In this document: one piece after another, positions 44,481 to 56,760 of the stretch
Layout: each line of letters opens with the position of its first letter
Position numbering within the stretch: position 1 is the first letter of the stretch
Assembly (NCBI GenBank): GCA_033439265.1
Contig: JAVTVX010000016.1
Coordinates: 23,871,201 to 23,935,200, forward strand
Source: Dillenia suffruticosa
Taxonomy: Eukaryota; Streptophyta; Magnoliopsida; Dilleniales; Dilleniaceae
Length of the DNA: 64,000 bases
Reading direction: 5' to 3'
The notes under the pieces: model-generated
The model's input: only the letters and a program-made list of their open reading frames with translations
What the model was told of the DNA's origin: nothing
Databases searched by the model: none
Made by a program: the position numbers and the translations under genes

Positions 44481-47400
44481 TTATTCTCTCTTGTCCTCCT
44501 CCAGATCTTCAACAAGCCCAAACACATGGTCTGCCGCAGAGGATGTTTTCCTTTCTTTTCTTTCCACTTTGGTTCCCAAATCTCCACCGACCTTTACTCC
44601 ACTCCCAGTTAATGAGATGCCTTCCTCTTCAAGGTCCTCGGCTGTATCTTCAGAATATGCATATCTGTGTAGGGGGGGGGGGGAAGCCACATGAAGCCAC
44701 CGTACATCAGCGATCATGATTGAAATAACACAAACAACTTTAGTAGAATCAGGAAGATTCCAATTTAGAAAGCAATAATATAGTTAGTAGTTCCTACTCA
44801 CTGAAAGTAAATGTTAGGATGACTTCTGCTTACATCCTGTTCAATGACACAGCAAAACGACTAGCATGGGAAATTCACAACTAAGGGTTGCAATTAGGGT
44901 GGCGGGGGGGCACCCAGAGGACATGCACATTTCTATAGACAGGAAGTGGTCCATGCCTGACCAACAAATTTTTGTACTGTTTCAACAAGAAAGGCTTCAC
45001 GGCAAAAGATATCCATGGAAAAAAAAACTTCCTCACAGTGCCAACGTTAACCATATCAACTCCATAATTCACCTCAGCCCCCTAAGCATTACCTAGCGCA
45101 CTAGTACTGGAACAGGGAAATCAAAATCAAAGCAAGAGTGGAATGCTCTGAGGATTCGAGTTACATAGTTATTTGCAGCATTCAGTTATTGAAATTAATG
45201 ATAAATGGCGGGCTGTTCAGTCTTCCTCTGAAAGAAATTGAACATGACTTTTTCCTTGTGTGGAGGAAGGTGGCAGAGTACCATAAAATTCGCCTGTCAA
45301 GCATGACTCACACACCATGCCATGTGAAACGATTTTCCAGCAAATACCATCCAAATCACTGAACAAGTCCAGAAGTAAGGCAATAGAAAACACGACCGTA
45401 GGTTCCAGAGTATACCTGGTTGGGTTACGTGAAGGAGCCCAAAGAATGCAAATCACTACCAAGAGTAAGTATGCTAGCAAAGTCCAGAAAGCTGGGATTA
45501 TCCAAGCTCTTCTCCACAGCTCACTCAAGGGATCGGTTGCATTGAAGTACAACTGAACAATACAAAATATAGAATCTTAACTACAATCATCCAATATAGA
45601 TCAAGTATCAGAGGTCAAAGAAAGGTTAAAAGTAAAGCCTTAATTCATAGACAGAGGGACATGCGTAAGTGCAACTTCGGAAGAATGCACAGAATGTTCA
45701 TTTGCAGCCTCGAGACATTGACCTAAAAGCTTCCAGAAAAGAAAATATCGGAAGAAAAGTCTGGAAAATATCAGTGAGCAACCTTAGCAACATGGAAAGG
45801 TATGCAAACTATACGGCCTTGACAAGCAAATAGACGTGTTTTCTGCAATTAAATACTCTTACTGCTGCTGATTCATAGAAGTTATGAAAGGACAATGCAC
45901 ATAAAATTTACCTCATAACCAATCCAAGCAACTGACAGAAGCACTGATATGGCAAGAGAATTGGTGAACTTTCTGTACAGCTCGAGTTTGACCATGCTTC
46001 TACGCATCTAGACATGGATCAGGAAAAAATGGATTAATCCGGGATATCATACTGCCATCCAACAATAGGTGATGTCAAAAAATGTCTCGACTTTTCATCC
46101 TAGAGTCCCTAATAGATATTTTAAGGGAGAAATGATTTAAGCTCCAAATCTTTTAATCTTACTTCAGCTAAATCAAATATTAAAGGAGGAGCAAATGTAT
46201 TGGTTGTGACAAGTGATGACGAACTATGGATCCATATCTCACTTGAATCATGTTTTCCTGGCATGCCAAACACATGCACTAACTACTAGACATTTTCTTA
46301 GAAGAGCAGCAGTTTTGTACCGAGGGATCATTGCAATTCAAAAGAGAAATTTTTTCTACCCCTTTACAAGTTATACCAAACAAATATATAAAATTACTCC
46401 ATTCAGAGCTGCAACAGCTTCAATGTGAAAACAGCATGAGGGAGATGCATGGCAAGTAATGAGCAGAAGTACCTGAAGCTTTTCCAAAGTTTTAGACAAT
46501 GATGAGAAGATCCAAAGAATAAAGCAGGCATCCAACAGGGCAACAGGTAGCACCAGGAAAAGCTTAGCTTTTCCAGAGAAGTCGTTGATATTACCCAAAT
46601 GTTCAACTAGCTCAAGTGCTTCAGAAGCCACAAAATACATGATACCAAGAAGAAGTACTTTTGAGGTTATTCCTCCAAGAGTTGGACGCATGACACCATA
46701 GCCCATTGAAACAACTAAAAGGAGAAGGCGAGAGACAGTCTTCTTGACAGCACTAGAAGTAACAGCCCACAAGGTGATTCCCATTGGTCTGCTTCCAGTG
46801 GAATTGAAATTTGCATATTCAAAATACCAGAGAGCCATTTCACACATTCCCAATCCAATTACAGCAGTGACATGATAGTGTAGTTGAATTATGTCTTTCC
46901 AATATTGCACAAACCGTAAAAACCAGAAAAGGCCCAGAACAAGGTAGGCTAAGGACATGAAACCAAAGAAGGACATCAGCGGTTCCATCTTCCCCGGAAG
47001 ATAACCTTCTGGGTTTCTCCAAACAGTTCTTCCATTGATTATGGTGCCCTTAAGTTCTGGATCACAAAACACAAAGTACAAATAGTACATTCCTGTGCTA
47101 TTGATATCAACAGTTTGAAGATCCATAGTAGCCTCTTCATTTTTTCCTTGAAAGAAGGTTTGAATCCGTTTTGGCCAATCAGGTTCATCGGGGTCATGGC
47201 GAATTATAACCTCCCCAACCTTGCAAGAACCCTCCCTTGAAAGCTCTGGGGTGCAGCATATTGAGTCAGAGTTTAGATATGAACCCCCAATCTTGTCTCT
47301 GTCCTTGACCTCAACTATAATAGCTTCAACCAAGCCTGTGTTCTGCTGCATTACATTCTGCTTATCAGTGGACTCCTTTCTTCTCCTAAAAGTGATGGAC

Positions 47401-47911
47401 TCAAACCTGAGAATTGATTTTTGGGCAATGTTCATTCAAAACAGTGGAATCCGACAGATTGTACATAAGGATAGGATAAAGGGGGTGACATCTGTATTGT
47501 CAAAGCCTAGAAGTAATCAAAATTCTAAGATGATCACATATATATATTATTTAAGATAATTAAGATGACCAAATAAACCAAGCTAAAGGGCTTTTAGAAA
47601 TCTTGGAGACAAGCAGCAGGCAACATCAAGTAGGAACCATTCAGAACCTCTCACATATGCTATATGGTATTGCAACTCAAACTTAGAAAGCATTTGATGA
47701 TCAAGTGCTCATACCATTAACTAGAATTGATGATCCGATGATAGGGTTGATAGGTTTTTTCTTTTCTTTTAATTTTTCTTCAGAATCAAATGTTACAATG
47801 TTAGGCAATCAAAAGCAAGCAATGGCATGACGTGGTAGTGTATTGTATTCGAATGTTTTAGTTTGACCCTCCAAGAAAAGGAAGGCATATGTCTGAGGAT
47901 GTGTGTAATTG

Positions 47912-47951
<40 letters not shown>

Positions 47952-48266
47952 CCTAATGAAGGACTTTCCCTGGAGCTGGAGGGGTTTGTCTGGGGAGGAG
48001 GAATTGGGGTTGAGATTGTTAGGAAGGGAATTGGAATGAGAAGCGTAAAGGCCCTCACTGCCGCCGTGGAAGAAGAAAGAGTTGTAGCGAGGGATGAACG
48101 CTTCGTTTGTGTATTCGTGGATCGAAGCTCCAGCTGGATTCACGTCTATCACCAACATCATTGCTACCACCATTATCATAGCACCTATTACATTCACATT
48201 CACATTCACATTCAAAATCCCCCATCCCCATCTGCAGTAATCATATCCTCTGCTGTAATAAAACAT
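44481..48266 (-). CDS. GOST/TMEM87-type seven-transmembrane protein (lung seven-transmembrane receptor family), five exons
   Basis: Exons on the minus strand: 48266-47953, 47406-46473, 46007-45912, 45552-45416, 44664-44481; total 1665 bp, 554 residues. Each junction is GT-AG and keeps the frame: SFI-R-FESITFRRR, KLQ-MRRSMVKLELY, WIGYE-LYFNATDP, NPT-R-YAYSEDTAED. Order: hydrophobic signal (about 26-47, IGAMIMVVAMMLVID); a lumenal GOLD-like domain (SIHEYTNEAFIPRYNSFFFH, then CCTPELSREGSC and MYYLYFVFCDPEL); and seven membrane spans from about residue 240 (LMSFFGFMSLAYLVLGLFW is the first; IIPAFWTLLAYLLLVVICILW the last). The acidic, Glu/Asp-rich C-terminal tail is cytosolic. Plant homologues sit in the Golgi/endomembranes and are linked to trafficking; the precise role is unknown. 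The start could instead be Met 30 or 32. The last intron's acceptor has a C10 pyrimidine tract. Confidence 0.93.
47920..47950 (+). repeat. (GA)n microsatellite at first splice donor of seven-transmembrane gene
   Basis: The minus-strand donor AG|GTATCTCTCTCTC runs straight into a (CT)n tract about 30 bp long, starting only 4 bp into the intron. A second (CT)n lies at about 48268-48287, just upstream of the start codon. Confidence 0.9.
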
Positions 48267-48388
48267 CTCTCTCTCTCTCTCTCTCTCCAAAGCAAAATAC
48301 ACTTTGAACAAACCACGCGATCGAAGAATAAAGTAAAACCCAACGAACAGAACCCAAGAGAAGACAATACAGCCCTCCAAAGAGGAAG

Positions 48389-48580
48389 TTTTTTTTTTTT
48401 TTTCCTTTTATCGTGACCGGATCACTTACTTAATATCCAGGATTTTATCTCGATTAATTTGGGTCGATCACTTATAGAACTCAATTGAGGGATAAGTCTC
48501 CCAATACTGATTTTTTCATTCCCATAAAAGATCAAACTCCCGACTATAATTAAGAAACATCAATTTTTAAACCTATTAAA
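48389..48580 (-). repeat. tRNA-derived SINE copy near the seven-transmembrane gene promoter
   Basis: Related to 40936-41151: T15 at 48389-48403 (tail on the minus strand), then a GATATCCAAGATTTCAGCC-like stretch (here AATATCCAGGATTTTATCTC), TCTCCCAATAC, and a decayed B-box region with ATAATTAAGAAACATCAATTT. Ends near AACCTATTAAACC. It lies about 120 bp upstream of the start codon at 48266. Confidence 0.55.
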
Positions 48581-48919
48581 CCATAAAAAAAAATTCAGAT
48601 TAAACGCCTCGACTCCCACTCAGATCCCCTCCCCCCGCCCCTCCCCCAACTCTAATCTCAATTACAAATGAAATGAATACCATTGTTGACTCGAAATGTA
48701 ATTGCGATGGATGGTGATGTCTGGTTACTCGGGGTCCTAATCCTGTGCTAATGAAAGAAAAGAATAATTCATACACAATAATATTAAATCTACCATCTTT
48801 TTTTTGTCTTAAACTTAATTCTTTTTTCATATGTAAATTTAGTTACGTTTCTTATTTTATTGCATTATTTACATTCTATTATTAAATAAATCATATAATG
48901 TGTAAAATTGATATGACTC
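48581..48919. other. Upstream flank of seven-transmembrane gene, no other gene
   Basis: AT-rich with a C-rich patch CCCCTCCCCCCGCCCCTCCC at about 48627-48648. One 76-codon minus ORF shows no family features. Confidence 0.4.
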
Positions 48920-50082
48920 TGATAAGAAAAAATAAGTATAGTATTTATAATTAATTTTTGTATTATTTTGAAAAAATATTACATTAATTGCGACGATTGA
49001 TATGTTAGATTAGTTGGAAGAAAGGTATGAAGAAATATGTAAAAAAAAATGTTTAATTGGAGCAATTATAAAAGAATGGAAGAACAGACCGGCTTTTCAT
49101 TAATACGTAGACACACTGAATTTAAGAAGAAATACAAGACTTTTGAATTTTTTTTTTTCTTCATTCCTAATATTTAGGAATGTGAAGTTTTTTTGTTCGG
49201 GAAAGGAGATTTTGCTTGTCATTCTTTATTCCTTGGAAGCAATAAAAGTTTATTGTGAGTTTTTTTTTATTATGAGTTTATTCTAATTTCTTTTTTAGTC
49301 AAAAGATTATTGAAATCTTGATAAATGATAATTATGAGATCTAAATGATTTTATTGGATTGATATTTACGGGTATTTGTTTAATCTCCATACTTAATATT
49401 TATGATTGTTTTAGAATTGTTAAATAGAAATCTATATTTAATAACTTTAGAATAGTTTACAACCATTTAAAAATAACAAAATTTGTATATTTTTAATAAA
49501 GTGGTAATTGACATAATTTTATAGTCTCGCAAACTGTAAGATTTATATTAAGAAATTAGATCATCTAATTTAAATAAATCCAAATTAGAATTTACTTATT
49601 AGAATTGGGTTTCTCTAAATCTTAATACTGTCGGAAATTAAATCCAACGAGAGTCTCTTGAGTTGTCTTTCGATTAGAGAAATAATTAACGATAATATCT
49701 TGATTACCGAAAAAATAACGAGAGATTGGTCGTTTCGTGATATTTAGCGATTATAACCAATTTATTCGCATAATATTGAGTAATTTTTTCATCGATAATC
49801 AATCAAATATATCAAGGTGAAAATAACTCATTTGATTAGATTTTACCCTAATTAACATCCTTTCTTTTAATTGGTGTTTTCTAGTTATTTTATTTTGATT
49901 AATTTTCATTGATTTATTTTCTTAGTTATTTTTAGATAATTTCATCAAAACCCCCATATTTTTATTTTTATTTTTATTAAAAGAGATAAATCTGTCGTTT
50001 TCTGTGAATTCGACCCTACTCACCCTAAACTTACATTTAGTGAAATAGGAAATTTTATTTTTAGTTGTTTGATAACACACCA
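48920..50082 (+). repeat. Solo LTR, Athila-like family
   Basis: TGATAAGAAAAAATAAG to ATAACACACCA, collinear with 2454-3849 (shared AAGATTATTGAAA, GAGATTGGTCGTTTCGTGAT and TCGACCCTACTC blocks) but shorter and more decayed. No polypurine tract precedes it and no primer-binding site follows. Flanking 5-mers GACTC (left) and AACTC (right) are a one-mismatch target duplication, supporting a solo LTR left by recombination. Confidence 0.75.
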
Positions 50083-50332
50083 AACTCGTACTTAAATTTA
50101 GTATGAAATAAGTTTGGTGATATGGATAAACATGAAATAGAGAAAAAATAAAGGTGTAAAGTAAAACTTTTGTGACGGTTTATTAATAACACATAAAATC
50201 AATAGAGAGAAGATTGTGAGAAAGAAAAAGAAAGAAAGGGAGAGGGAGGGGAACCCACACTTTGTCTTTGTAAGGACTTATTCCCTAAACATAGAGCAAC
50301 AACTATCGAACAACTATCGAAATGAAGGGAGT
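50083..50332. other. Short spacer between two LTRs, purine-rich
   Basis: Contains an AGAAAGAAAGGGAGAGGGAG stretch at about 50231-50250 and a direct repeat ACAACTATCGA (about 50299-50318). No gene. Confidence 0.4.
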
Positions 50333-51750
50333 TGATAAAGTGTAAATTAGTGTAATGATTTTAATTAATTTTGTTTGATTTTTAGATAATTATTATGCTA
50401 ATAATTATGTTTTATGATATTTGATATTTTAGAATTGGTAAAAAGAGTTATGTGAAGAAAAGCGAAAAAAGGAGTTAATTTGACGCATTGATGCGTAGGA
50501 GGAGAAGACTGTAGATGATCACGCTCTTACATTAGTGCATGGGCTTATGGTTTTCGAGATTCACCCCAAGATTTCCTAACCCAAGTTAGCAGCATTCCTT
50601 TGTGTGGTCACACGGGAAATTGAAATTTGTTTTGAAAATATTGAATATTTTCAACATGTTAACTTGTTTCTAATATTTTGGGATAAAACTTTTAGAAAAT
50701 TCAATTTTCATAATATTCTATTTTTAAAAAAATTTATCTTTTTTAAACCAATTATCTTATTTTCTTTTAGCAAGGTTTTTCTTTTTAATAGTTATCAAGA
50801 TTTTGGGATACTTTTCCAAAAACAGGAAAGAATTCACTCCCATAAAAGGGGACTTTAAACTCCTCCAAGAGGAGGAAGGTACGATTATTATTTTCTCTAT
50901 AGAATTTATTTATTTCTTGAGTTCTTCTTCTTTCATGTCTTGTTTTAAATTTAATTTTTTGTTAGTTGAAGGATTATTGAGACTCTACTTCTTAATGATT
51001 GTAAAATCCAATTAAGTATATTATATTAATAATTTATAGATATTTATTTAATTCCGATACTCTAGTGTTTATGATTATTTAGAGTTTATTAAAAAGATGA
51101 CAAATATTTGATAATTCTGTAATAATCTATAATAAATTAAAACGACAAATTCGTAATTGTATTTGTTTTAATATAATGGTACATAAAATAATTTCACGGT
51201 CTCACAAGCAATTTAATCTATATTATAGAATTAAATAATCTAATTTAAATAAACTCGTTTGTGTGTTTATTGATTAAAATTGGATTTTTTTAGATTTTAA
51301 TATTATCGAAACACTAAATCCTACGAGTTTTTTTAGAATTGTTTTTTATTAGAGAAATAATTAATAAACTTCTCTTGATTATCAACAAAGTACAGAGAAA
51401 TTGGTTGTTCGGTGGTTATTGAATGACTATAACTAATTTATTTATGATTTGTTGAATTCATTAACTAGATTGATGATCAATTAAATTGAATCAATGTGGA
51501 TATAGTTCCTTTGACTAGAAGTTGATTTTCTATTGAATTTTATTTTTTTAATTTTGAGCTATTCATTTATTTTTAGTCAATTATTTCTTTTCTTGAATTA
51601 ATTCATTAGTTTAGTTAATCTTCAAATTTCATATTTTACTTTTCTTAAAAGAAATAAATTCATCATTTTCTAAGAAGAAGACTCTACTTGCCTTCTACTT
51701 GTATTATGAGAAGTAGATAATTTTAATTTTTGTTGGATTGACACACACTA
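50333..51750 (+). repeat. 5' LTR of second Athila-like element
   Basis: Starts TGATAAAGTGTAAATTAG and ends GGATTGACACACACTA. Internal features parallel the other Athila-family LTRs (CAAGCAATTTAATCTA, GAGAAATTGGTTGTTCGGTG) but are clearly divergent, so it belongs to a different subfamily. It is followed at about 51757-51776 by TAATGCTATTGTTGGGGAAC, a degenerate form of the TGGCGCCGTTGCCGGGGA-type primer-binding site of Athila elements. Confidence 0.7.
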
Positions 51751-52019
51751 AAATTTTAATGCTATTGTTGGGGAACGTTATTAAGTGATTTATTTTTTTA
51801 AAATTTGGTTTTCTCATTGTTTCTAATTAATGCCTCGTTCTTCTCGTATATGTGAATTAGTATTTGATATAGAGATTGAGAAAAGAGTCTGAAGTTTGAA
51901 AAATAAGACACAACAAGCAAAAAAAAAGTATCATTTTCATCTCTGAGGCTAAACTTGATAGTTGATTGACTGGAATTTGACAATAATAGTAAAGAGAAAG
52001 AATTTAAGAAAGAAGATAT

Positions 52020-54690
52020 GGCTGTTTAGAGGAATTTAAGGGAGTTAGCGACCCTGATGATAATTAATATTCTCTTTGTATTGATTTTTCTAATATTGAG
52101 CATTCCTTTGAATTAAAATCTGAATTCATACATTTATTACCTACTTTCCGTGATTTTGCGGTAGAGAATCCTTACAAGCATGTAAAGGAGTTCTATGTTA
52201 TTTGTTCAACAATGAGAGCACAAGGGATAACTGAAGACCAAATTAAATTAAGAGTTTTTCTTTTTTCTTTTTAACTGATAAAGTCAAGAATTGACTTTTT
52301 CTATTGACCCTTTGATTCTATCATAACTTGGAATCAAATGAAAAGGTTGTTTTTAGAAAAATTTTTCCCAATATCTCATGCAATCATGATTAAGAAGGAG
52401 ATATGTGATATAAGATAATATAATGGAGTGATCTTGTATGAGTATTAGGAGAGATTTAAGTAGTTGTGTACGAGTTGTCCCTAATATCAAATTTTCAAAC
52501 AATTGCTTATTCGATAATTTTATGAAAAACTCTCACCTATGGATAACAATATAATTGATGTTGCTAGTCAAGGTGCATTATGGTGGGTGTCAATTCAACA
52601 AAAAATAAAAATATCTACTTCACAAAAGATGAGTTTAGGGTGAGTAGGGTTATATCCACAGGAAAGTGGTAGATTTATCTCTTTTAAGGAAAATATGGGG
52701 AGTTAGAGAAATTATTTAGAACTAACAAAAATAAATAATTTAATGAAATTAACTAAAGTAAGAAAATTAAATAATACCAATTAAATAAGGAAAATGTCAA
52801 TGAGAATAAAATTTAGCCAAAAAATTATATCCACATTATTTTTATGAGATTAATCATCGATCTATCTAAAGATTTCAACAACAATAGATAAATTAGTTAT
52901 AATCACTCAACAAATACCGAATAATCAATTTCTCCTTATTTTGTCGATAATTAAGAGAAACTCTTTAACTATTTCTCTAACTGAAATATAGTTCTAGAGA
53001 AACTCTTAGAATTTAAAGTTTCGATAGTATTAAGATCGAGAGAGACCCAATTTTAAGTGATAAATATACAACGGATTTATTTAGATTAGATTATTCAATT
53101 CCATAACATAAATGTCATTTACCACTAAATTAAAATAAACAAACAATTATGCATTTACCATTTTAATTGGTTGTAGACTATTTTAAAACTATTAAATATT
53201 GGTCACTATTCAATAAATTCTAGAAAATCATAATCCATGAAGTGTAGAAATTAAATAAATATTTATAATATGTTGAATTAATACACTCAATTAAATTTCA
53301 TAATCATTGATTTCAATAAATCATCAATTAGAAAAATAAATTAGAAATAACACATAATAAAAAAAAAACTCACTAGATGATTTTATTGCTACTAGGAAAA
53401 GAATAATAGAAAGGAGTATTGAAAACTACAAGGAAAGATGCTCCATACCCGGCTGCTGCTTCTCTCCACAAAATATGTTTCTTCTCCCAAGACTAGAAGC
53501 AAGGTAAAATCTCTCTCCTAAAGCTACCGGCCGCAGCCCTCTTGGGCTGCACACCCCCTCCTAAAAATAATGTAATACTCTTATATATATAAGAGTAGTA
53601 ACATTAAAAAGTGAAGTCTCTTCCTTTTTCCTAACTTAACATATTATTCTCATTTATTTTAAGAAAAGAAAAATTCTTAAAAGATAATATCTTAAGAAAT
53701 TTCAAATAAAAGAAGTTTTTAAAAGATAAAATATTTTGAGAATAGAATTTTTAAAATTTTCTATCCTTAAATATTAGGAATAAAATAAAGTTTTCAAAAA
53801 TTTCAATATCTCCAAATTAGATTCAAATTTTCTTGAATTTTCGTACAAACAATGAGGGAATATTGTTGATTTGGCCTCTAAAAAATTATGCAATAGTTGT
53901 CATGATCTGTGTGCTCACGTGCTAATAAAAGAGTATTGCTGTCCAATTTTTCATTCTTTGTATTATTGCTCCAATTTAATTCATTTTTCTTAATAAGTCT
54001 TCTGCATCAATCATAACATATCAAATATCACAAAATATAAATATTAAAATATAAATATTAGTATAATATTTATTCAAAAATAAAGTAAAATCAATCACAG
54101 ATATTATATTCATTTAACCCCTATCATATTAATAAATAAGGCGTCCGAGGAAATAAGAGATCTAATATCTAACATGACAATCAATGCACAGCAATTTGGG
54201 ATAAGGTATGGTGTTCCAAGAAAAGTCAATGAGGTAAGTGTTTATTTTATCGATCAAAGATTAGTTACACTATCTCTTGTGGAGAAATTGGTTGTAGTTT
54301 GTGAAAGTGTTTATACAATAGGTAAAAGTTTGTGAAATTTGTTCAAATGTGGGTCCTGATATGTGTTTCACTCTTCAAAATGATTCAAATGAACAAATCA
54401 ATGCTGTAGGAGAATTTTCGGGTCAACCACAAAGAAAATATGATCCTTATTCAAATATTTACAATCAATGATGGAGAGATCGTCTCAATCTTAGTTATGG
54501 GAATCAACTTTAAGGGTTTCAACAGCAATCTCAAACTAGGCCACAATTCCAACCCTCACAAACCCCTTTGAAATCAGGTATACCTTTAAAAGATATTATT
54601 AAAAGTTTGACTCATAGTACTCAATTGTCCCAATAGAAAACTCAAAGATTTCAATAAAAGACAAGAGTTAGCGTTCAAAATTTAGATACT
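52020..54690 (+). pseudogene. Athila gag, split by a reverse-orientation solo LTR
   Basis: Left part: FELKSEFIHLLPTFRDFAVE, NPYKHVKEFYVICSTMRAQG and ITEDQIKLRVFLFS (52090-52270) match Athila gag. It continues with stops to DVASQGAL at 52580. The solo LTR 52581-54126 interrupts here. The right part resumes at once: INKASEEIRDLISNMTINAQ, QFGIRYGVPRKVNEV (54132-54235). Further decayed frames lead to about 54690. CATTA (52576-52580) and TATTA (54127-54131) are the target duplication; removing the insert restores the frame exactly. Confidence 0.82.
52581..54126 (-). repeat. Solo LTR, Athila-like family, inserted in gag of second element
   Basis: Reads TGATAGGGGTTAAATGAATA to GACACCCACCA on the minus strand, collinear with the LTR at 2454-3849 (CCTACTCACCCTAAACTC-type end, GCAGCC-rich mid part near 53530). 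There is no internal region attached, so only an LTR-LTR recombinant remains. One mismatch separates the flanking 5-mers. Confidence 0.85.
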
Positions 54691-54693
54691 CAA

Positions 54694-55860
54694 ATGGCAC
54701 AATTGGATACGGTTGTGAGTAAATTTGAAACTAATCAAGGTAAGCTACTTTCTCAAGATAAAATCAATTCAAGAGAAAATGCAAGTGCCATGACTTTTAG
54801 AAGTGAAAAGGAGATGCAAGATAGTTCACCAAAAGTGGAAGCACAAAAGGAGACCAAAAGTAAAGAAAAGTTAAAAAATTTGGATGCTTTCACTAAAGAG
54901 ATAAGTAATGAATCTAATTCGAAATCCAAGATAGTGATTTTACTATATTTTCTTGACAAGTTGGCACGATCAAGGAAAGAGGATGAAGAGAAAGAAATCT
55001 TGGAAACTTTTCAAAAGATAAAGATCAACATCCCACTCATGGAAGCAATAAAACAAGTGCCAAGATATGCCAAATTTCTTAAAAAATTGTGCATTAAGAA
55101 AATGAAATTGAAAGATGATGATAAGATTTTAGTTAGTGAAAATGTTTAGGCAGTCATCCAAAAGATATTGCCAGAAAAATGCAAGGATCCTAATCTGTTT
55201 ATTATACCTTGTGTGATTGGCAATAAAAGGATAGAGAAAGCTATGCCTGATTTAGGAGTATCTATAAATGTTATGTCCTTAACTATTTATAAGGATTTAA
55301 ATCTAGGACTTTTGAAGGAGACAAGAGCGATAATTTAATTAGTTGATAGGTCAAATTTGTATCCCGAGAGTGTGATTGAAAATGTTTTAATGAAAGAGAA
55401 TGAGTTTATTTTTCCTATTGATTTCTATTATTGATATGGATGATACATGTTCTACTAATTCAACTTTTATATTGCTGGGTAGACCACTCATAAAAATAGT
55501 TAAAACAAAAATTGATATAGATTTGAATACTTTAACTCTTGATTTAATGATAAAGTTATTATTTTTAACATAAAGTATCCAAATGATTCTAAGTTTGTTT
55601 TTGATGCTAGTATGGTTGATTTTATTGTACATGATAGTTTTGAAGATAATTTTTACATGATAAATTAGATTTTGTGTTTAAAAAAAGTTTGACAAATAAA
55701 GATGTACAATTGGAGAGCAATGAGGAAATTATAGATGATATTATGACACTTTTTTCCATAATTGAGTTACATCTAAGGTTAGTTAATCTTATTTTGCCAT
55801 TGCCACTTATTCACAAGAGAATTCTTCGTTCTGTTGTGTAGGCTCCAAGGCTTAAATTGA
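54694..55860 (+). pseudogene. Athila gag C-terminus and aspartic protease region
   Basis: 54694-55149 is open for 151 codons: MAQLDTVVSKFETNQGKL, YFLDKLARSRKEDEEKEILE, TFQKIKINIPLMEAIKQVPR and YAKFLKKLCIKKMKLKDDDK. This is the linker before the Athila protease. After a stop comes IPCVIGNKRIEKAMPDLGVS (the protease active site, where Athila proteins have DLGAS), INVMSLTIYKDLNLGLLKET and FIFPIDFYY, then frameshifts. It ends near LKLKPLPEYPG (about 55855-55885), where reverse transcriptase should begin but is deleted. Confidence 0.82.
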
Positions 55861-55889
55861 AGCCTTTACCCGAGTATCCTGGGGGAGAA

Positions 55890-56300
55890 TGAAACCTAAA
55901 GTCATCATTGTTAAAAAATTAACCGAGACCTAAGAATTAGAACTGATTCGATTGGAGGTATATAACAATGCAAGGCTCTATTAAGAAGGACCGAATATCT
56001 CCATGAAAAACTCCTACATCAAAAGCAATTCATGATAAGACAAAAAGTTCTTTTCAATTCAAGATTGAACTTCATGCTAGATAAATTAAAATCTAGATGG
56101 ACCGGATCATATCAATTGTAAGTACTTCTCTTCAAGGAGTTATTAAAATTCAAAGTTTAGAAATTAACAAAAAGTTAATGGGATTTAAAGTCTTTTATTG
56201 AGAGTTTTGATGTCTCTGGGGTGGATAAGATTCATTTAGTCTATCCAATCTATGAACAAGGTTGAAGTAAGGAAACAATGTGTGGTCAAAAATGATAAGA
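55890..56300 (+). pseudogene. Athila integrase C-terminal remnant
   Basis: Stop-rich frames give KVIIVKKLTET, LIRLEVYNNARLY, DKKFFSIQD, NLDGPDHI and KVNGI. These are degraded forms of the integrase tail (ENARxYKEKTKxxHDK ... [22 protein letters not shown]). It follows within about 30 bp of the protease/RT border, so roughly the whole RT-RNase H-integrase core was lost in one deletion. Confidence 0.65.
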
Positions 56301-56760
56301 AAAGGTTTTTATCGGGAGAAAACCCAATGTTGGAATTTTGTACGTGAAAAAGGGGTGGGAAATGCCAATGATCAGAACGGCTCTTGCCATAAGGTGTGCC
56401 CACACCTTAACCTTGTTTTCTTTCTTTAAAAAAAAAACATATTTTATATTTATTCTTTACAATTTTAATATAATAGCGTTTGTTCTTTAGGTTTTACTTT
56501 CCCATCACCGCCGTCCTCTGGATGTAGATACTAAGGATACAATGGCCCTTATTCTTCTATGTCGCAGGCGCACTCCTTACAAGCCATAGACAAGTGTCTC
56601 TCTCGACTGGAGTAGAATATGATAGTTTTCTTTTAGTTTGTTGGATTTGACCCAACTGTCCCCACTTCACTCTAGGAAAGTTTTGTTCTGACTTTACATT
56701 TTTATTTTTGTACAGTCTGGTTATTTTTGTTTATGGAGATGAAACAAAATTAAAAATTCA

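Larger units (their letters stand above)
50333..56760 (+). mobile_element. Second Athila-like Ty3 element, internally deleted, with nested solo LTR
   Basis: The 5' LTR (50333-51750) is followed by a decayed primer-binding site, a gag frame split by an inserted LTR, a protease region, a jump to the integrase C-terminus (about 55900-56240) and a tail of ORF1 (about 56580-56690, LSRLE and FVGFDPTVPTSL, which aligns with LSRMENNLMAYFAFVGF in the first element). Reverse transcriptase, RNase H and the integrase core are missing. I could not find the 3' LTR, so the right border is approximate. Confidence 0.75.

Noticed and set aside
47889-48416. 175-codon plus-strand ORF
   Set aside because: Antisense to the first exon of the seven-transmembrane gene and flanked by GA/CT repeats (Glu-Arg run).
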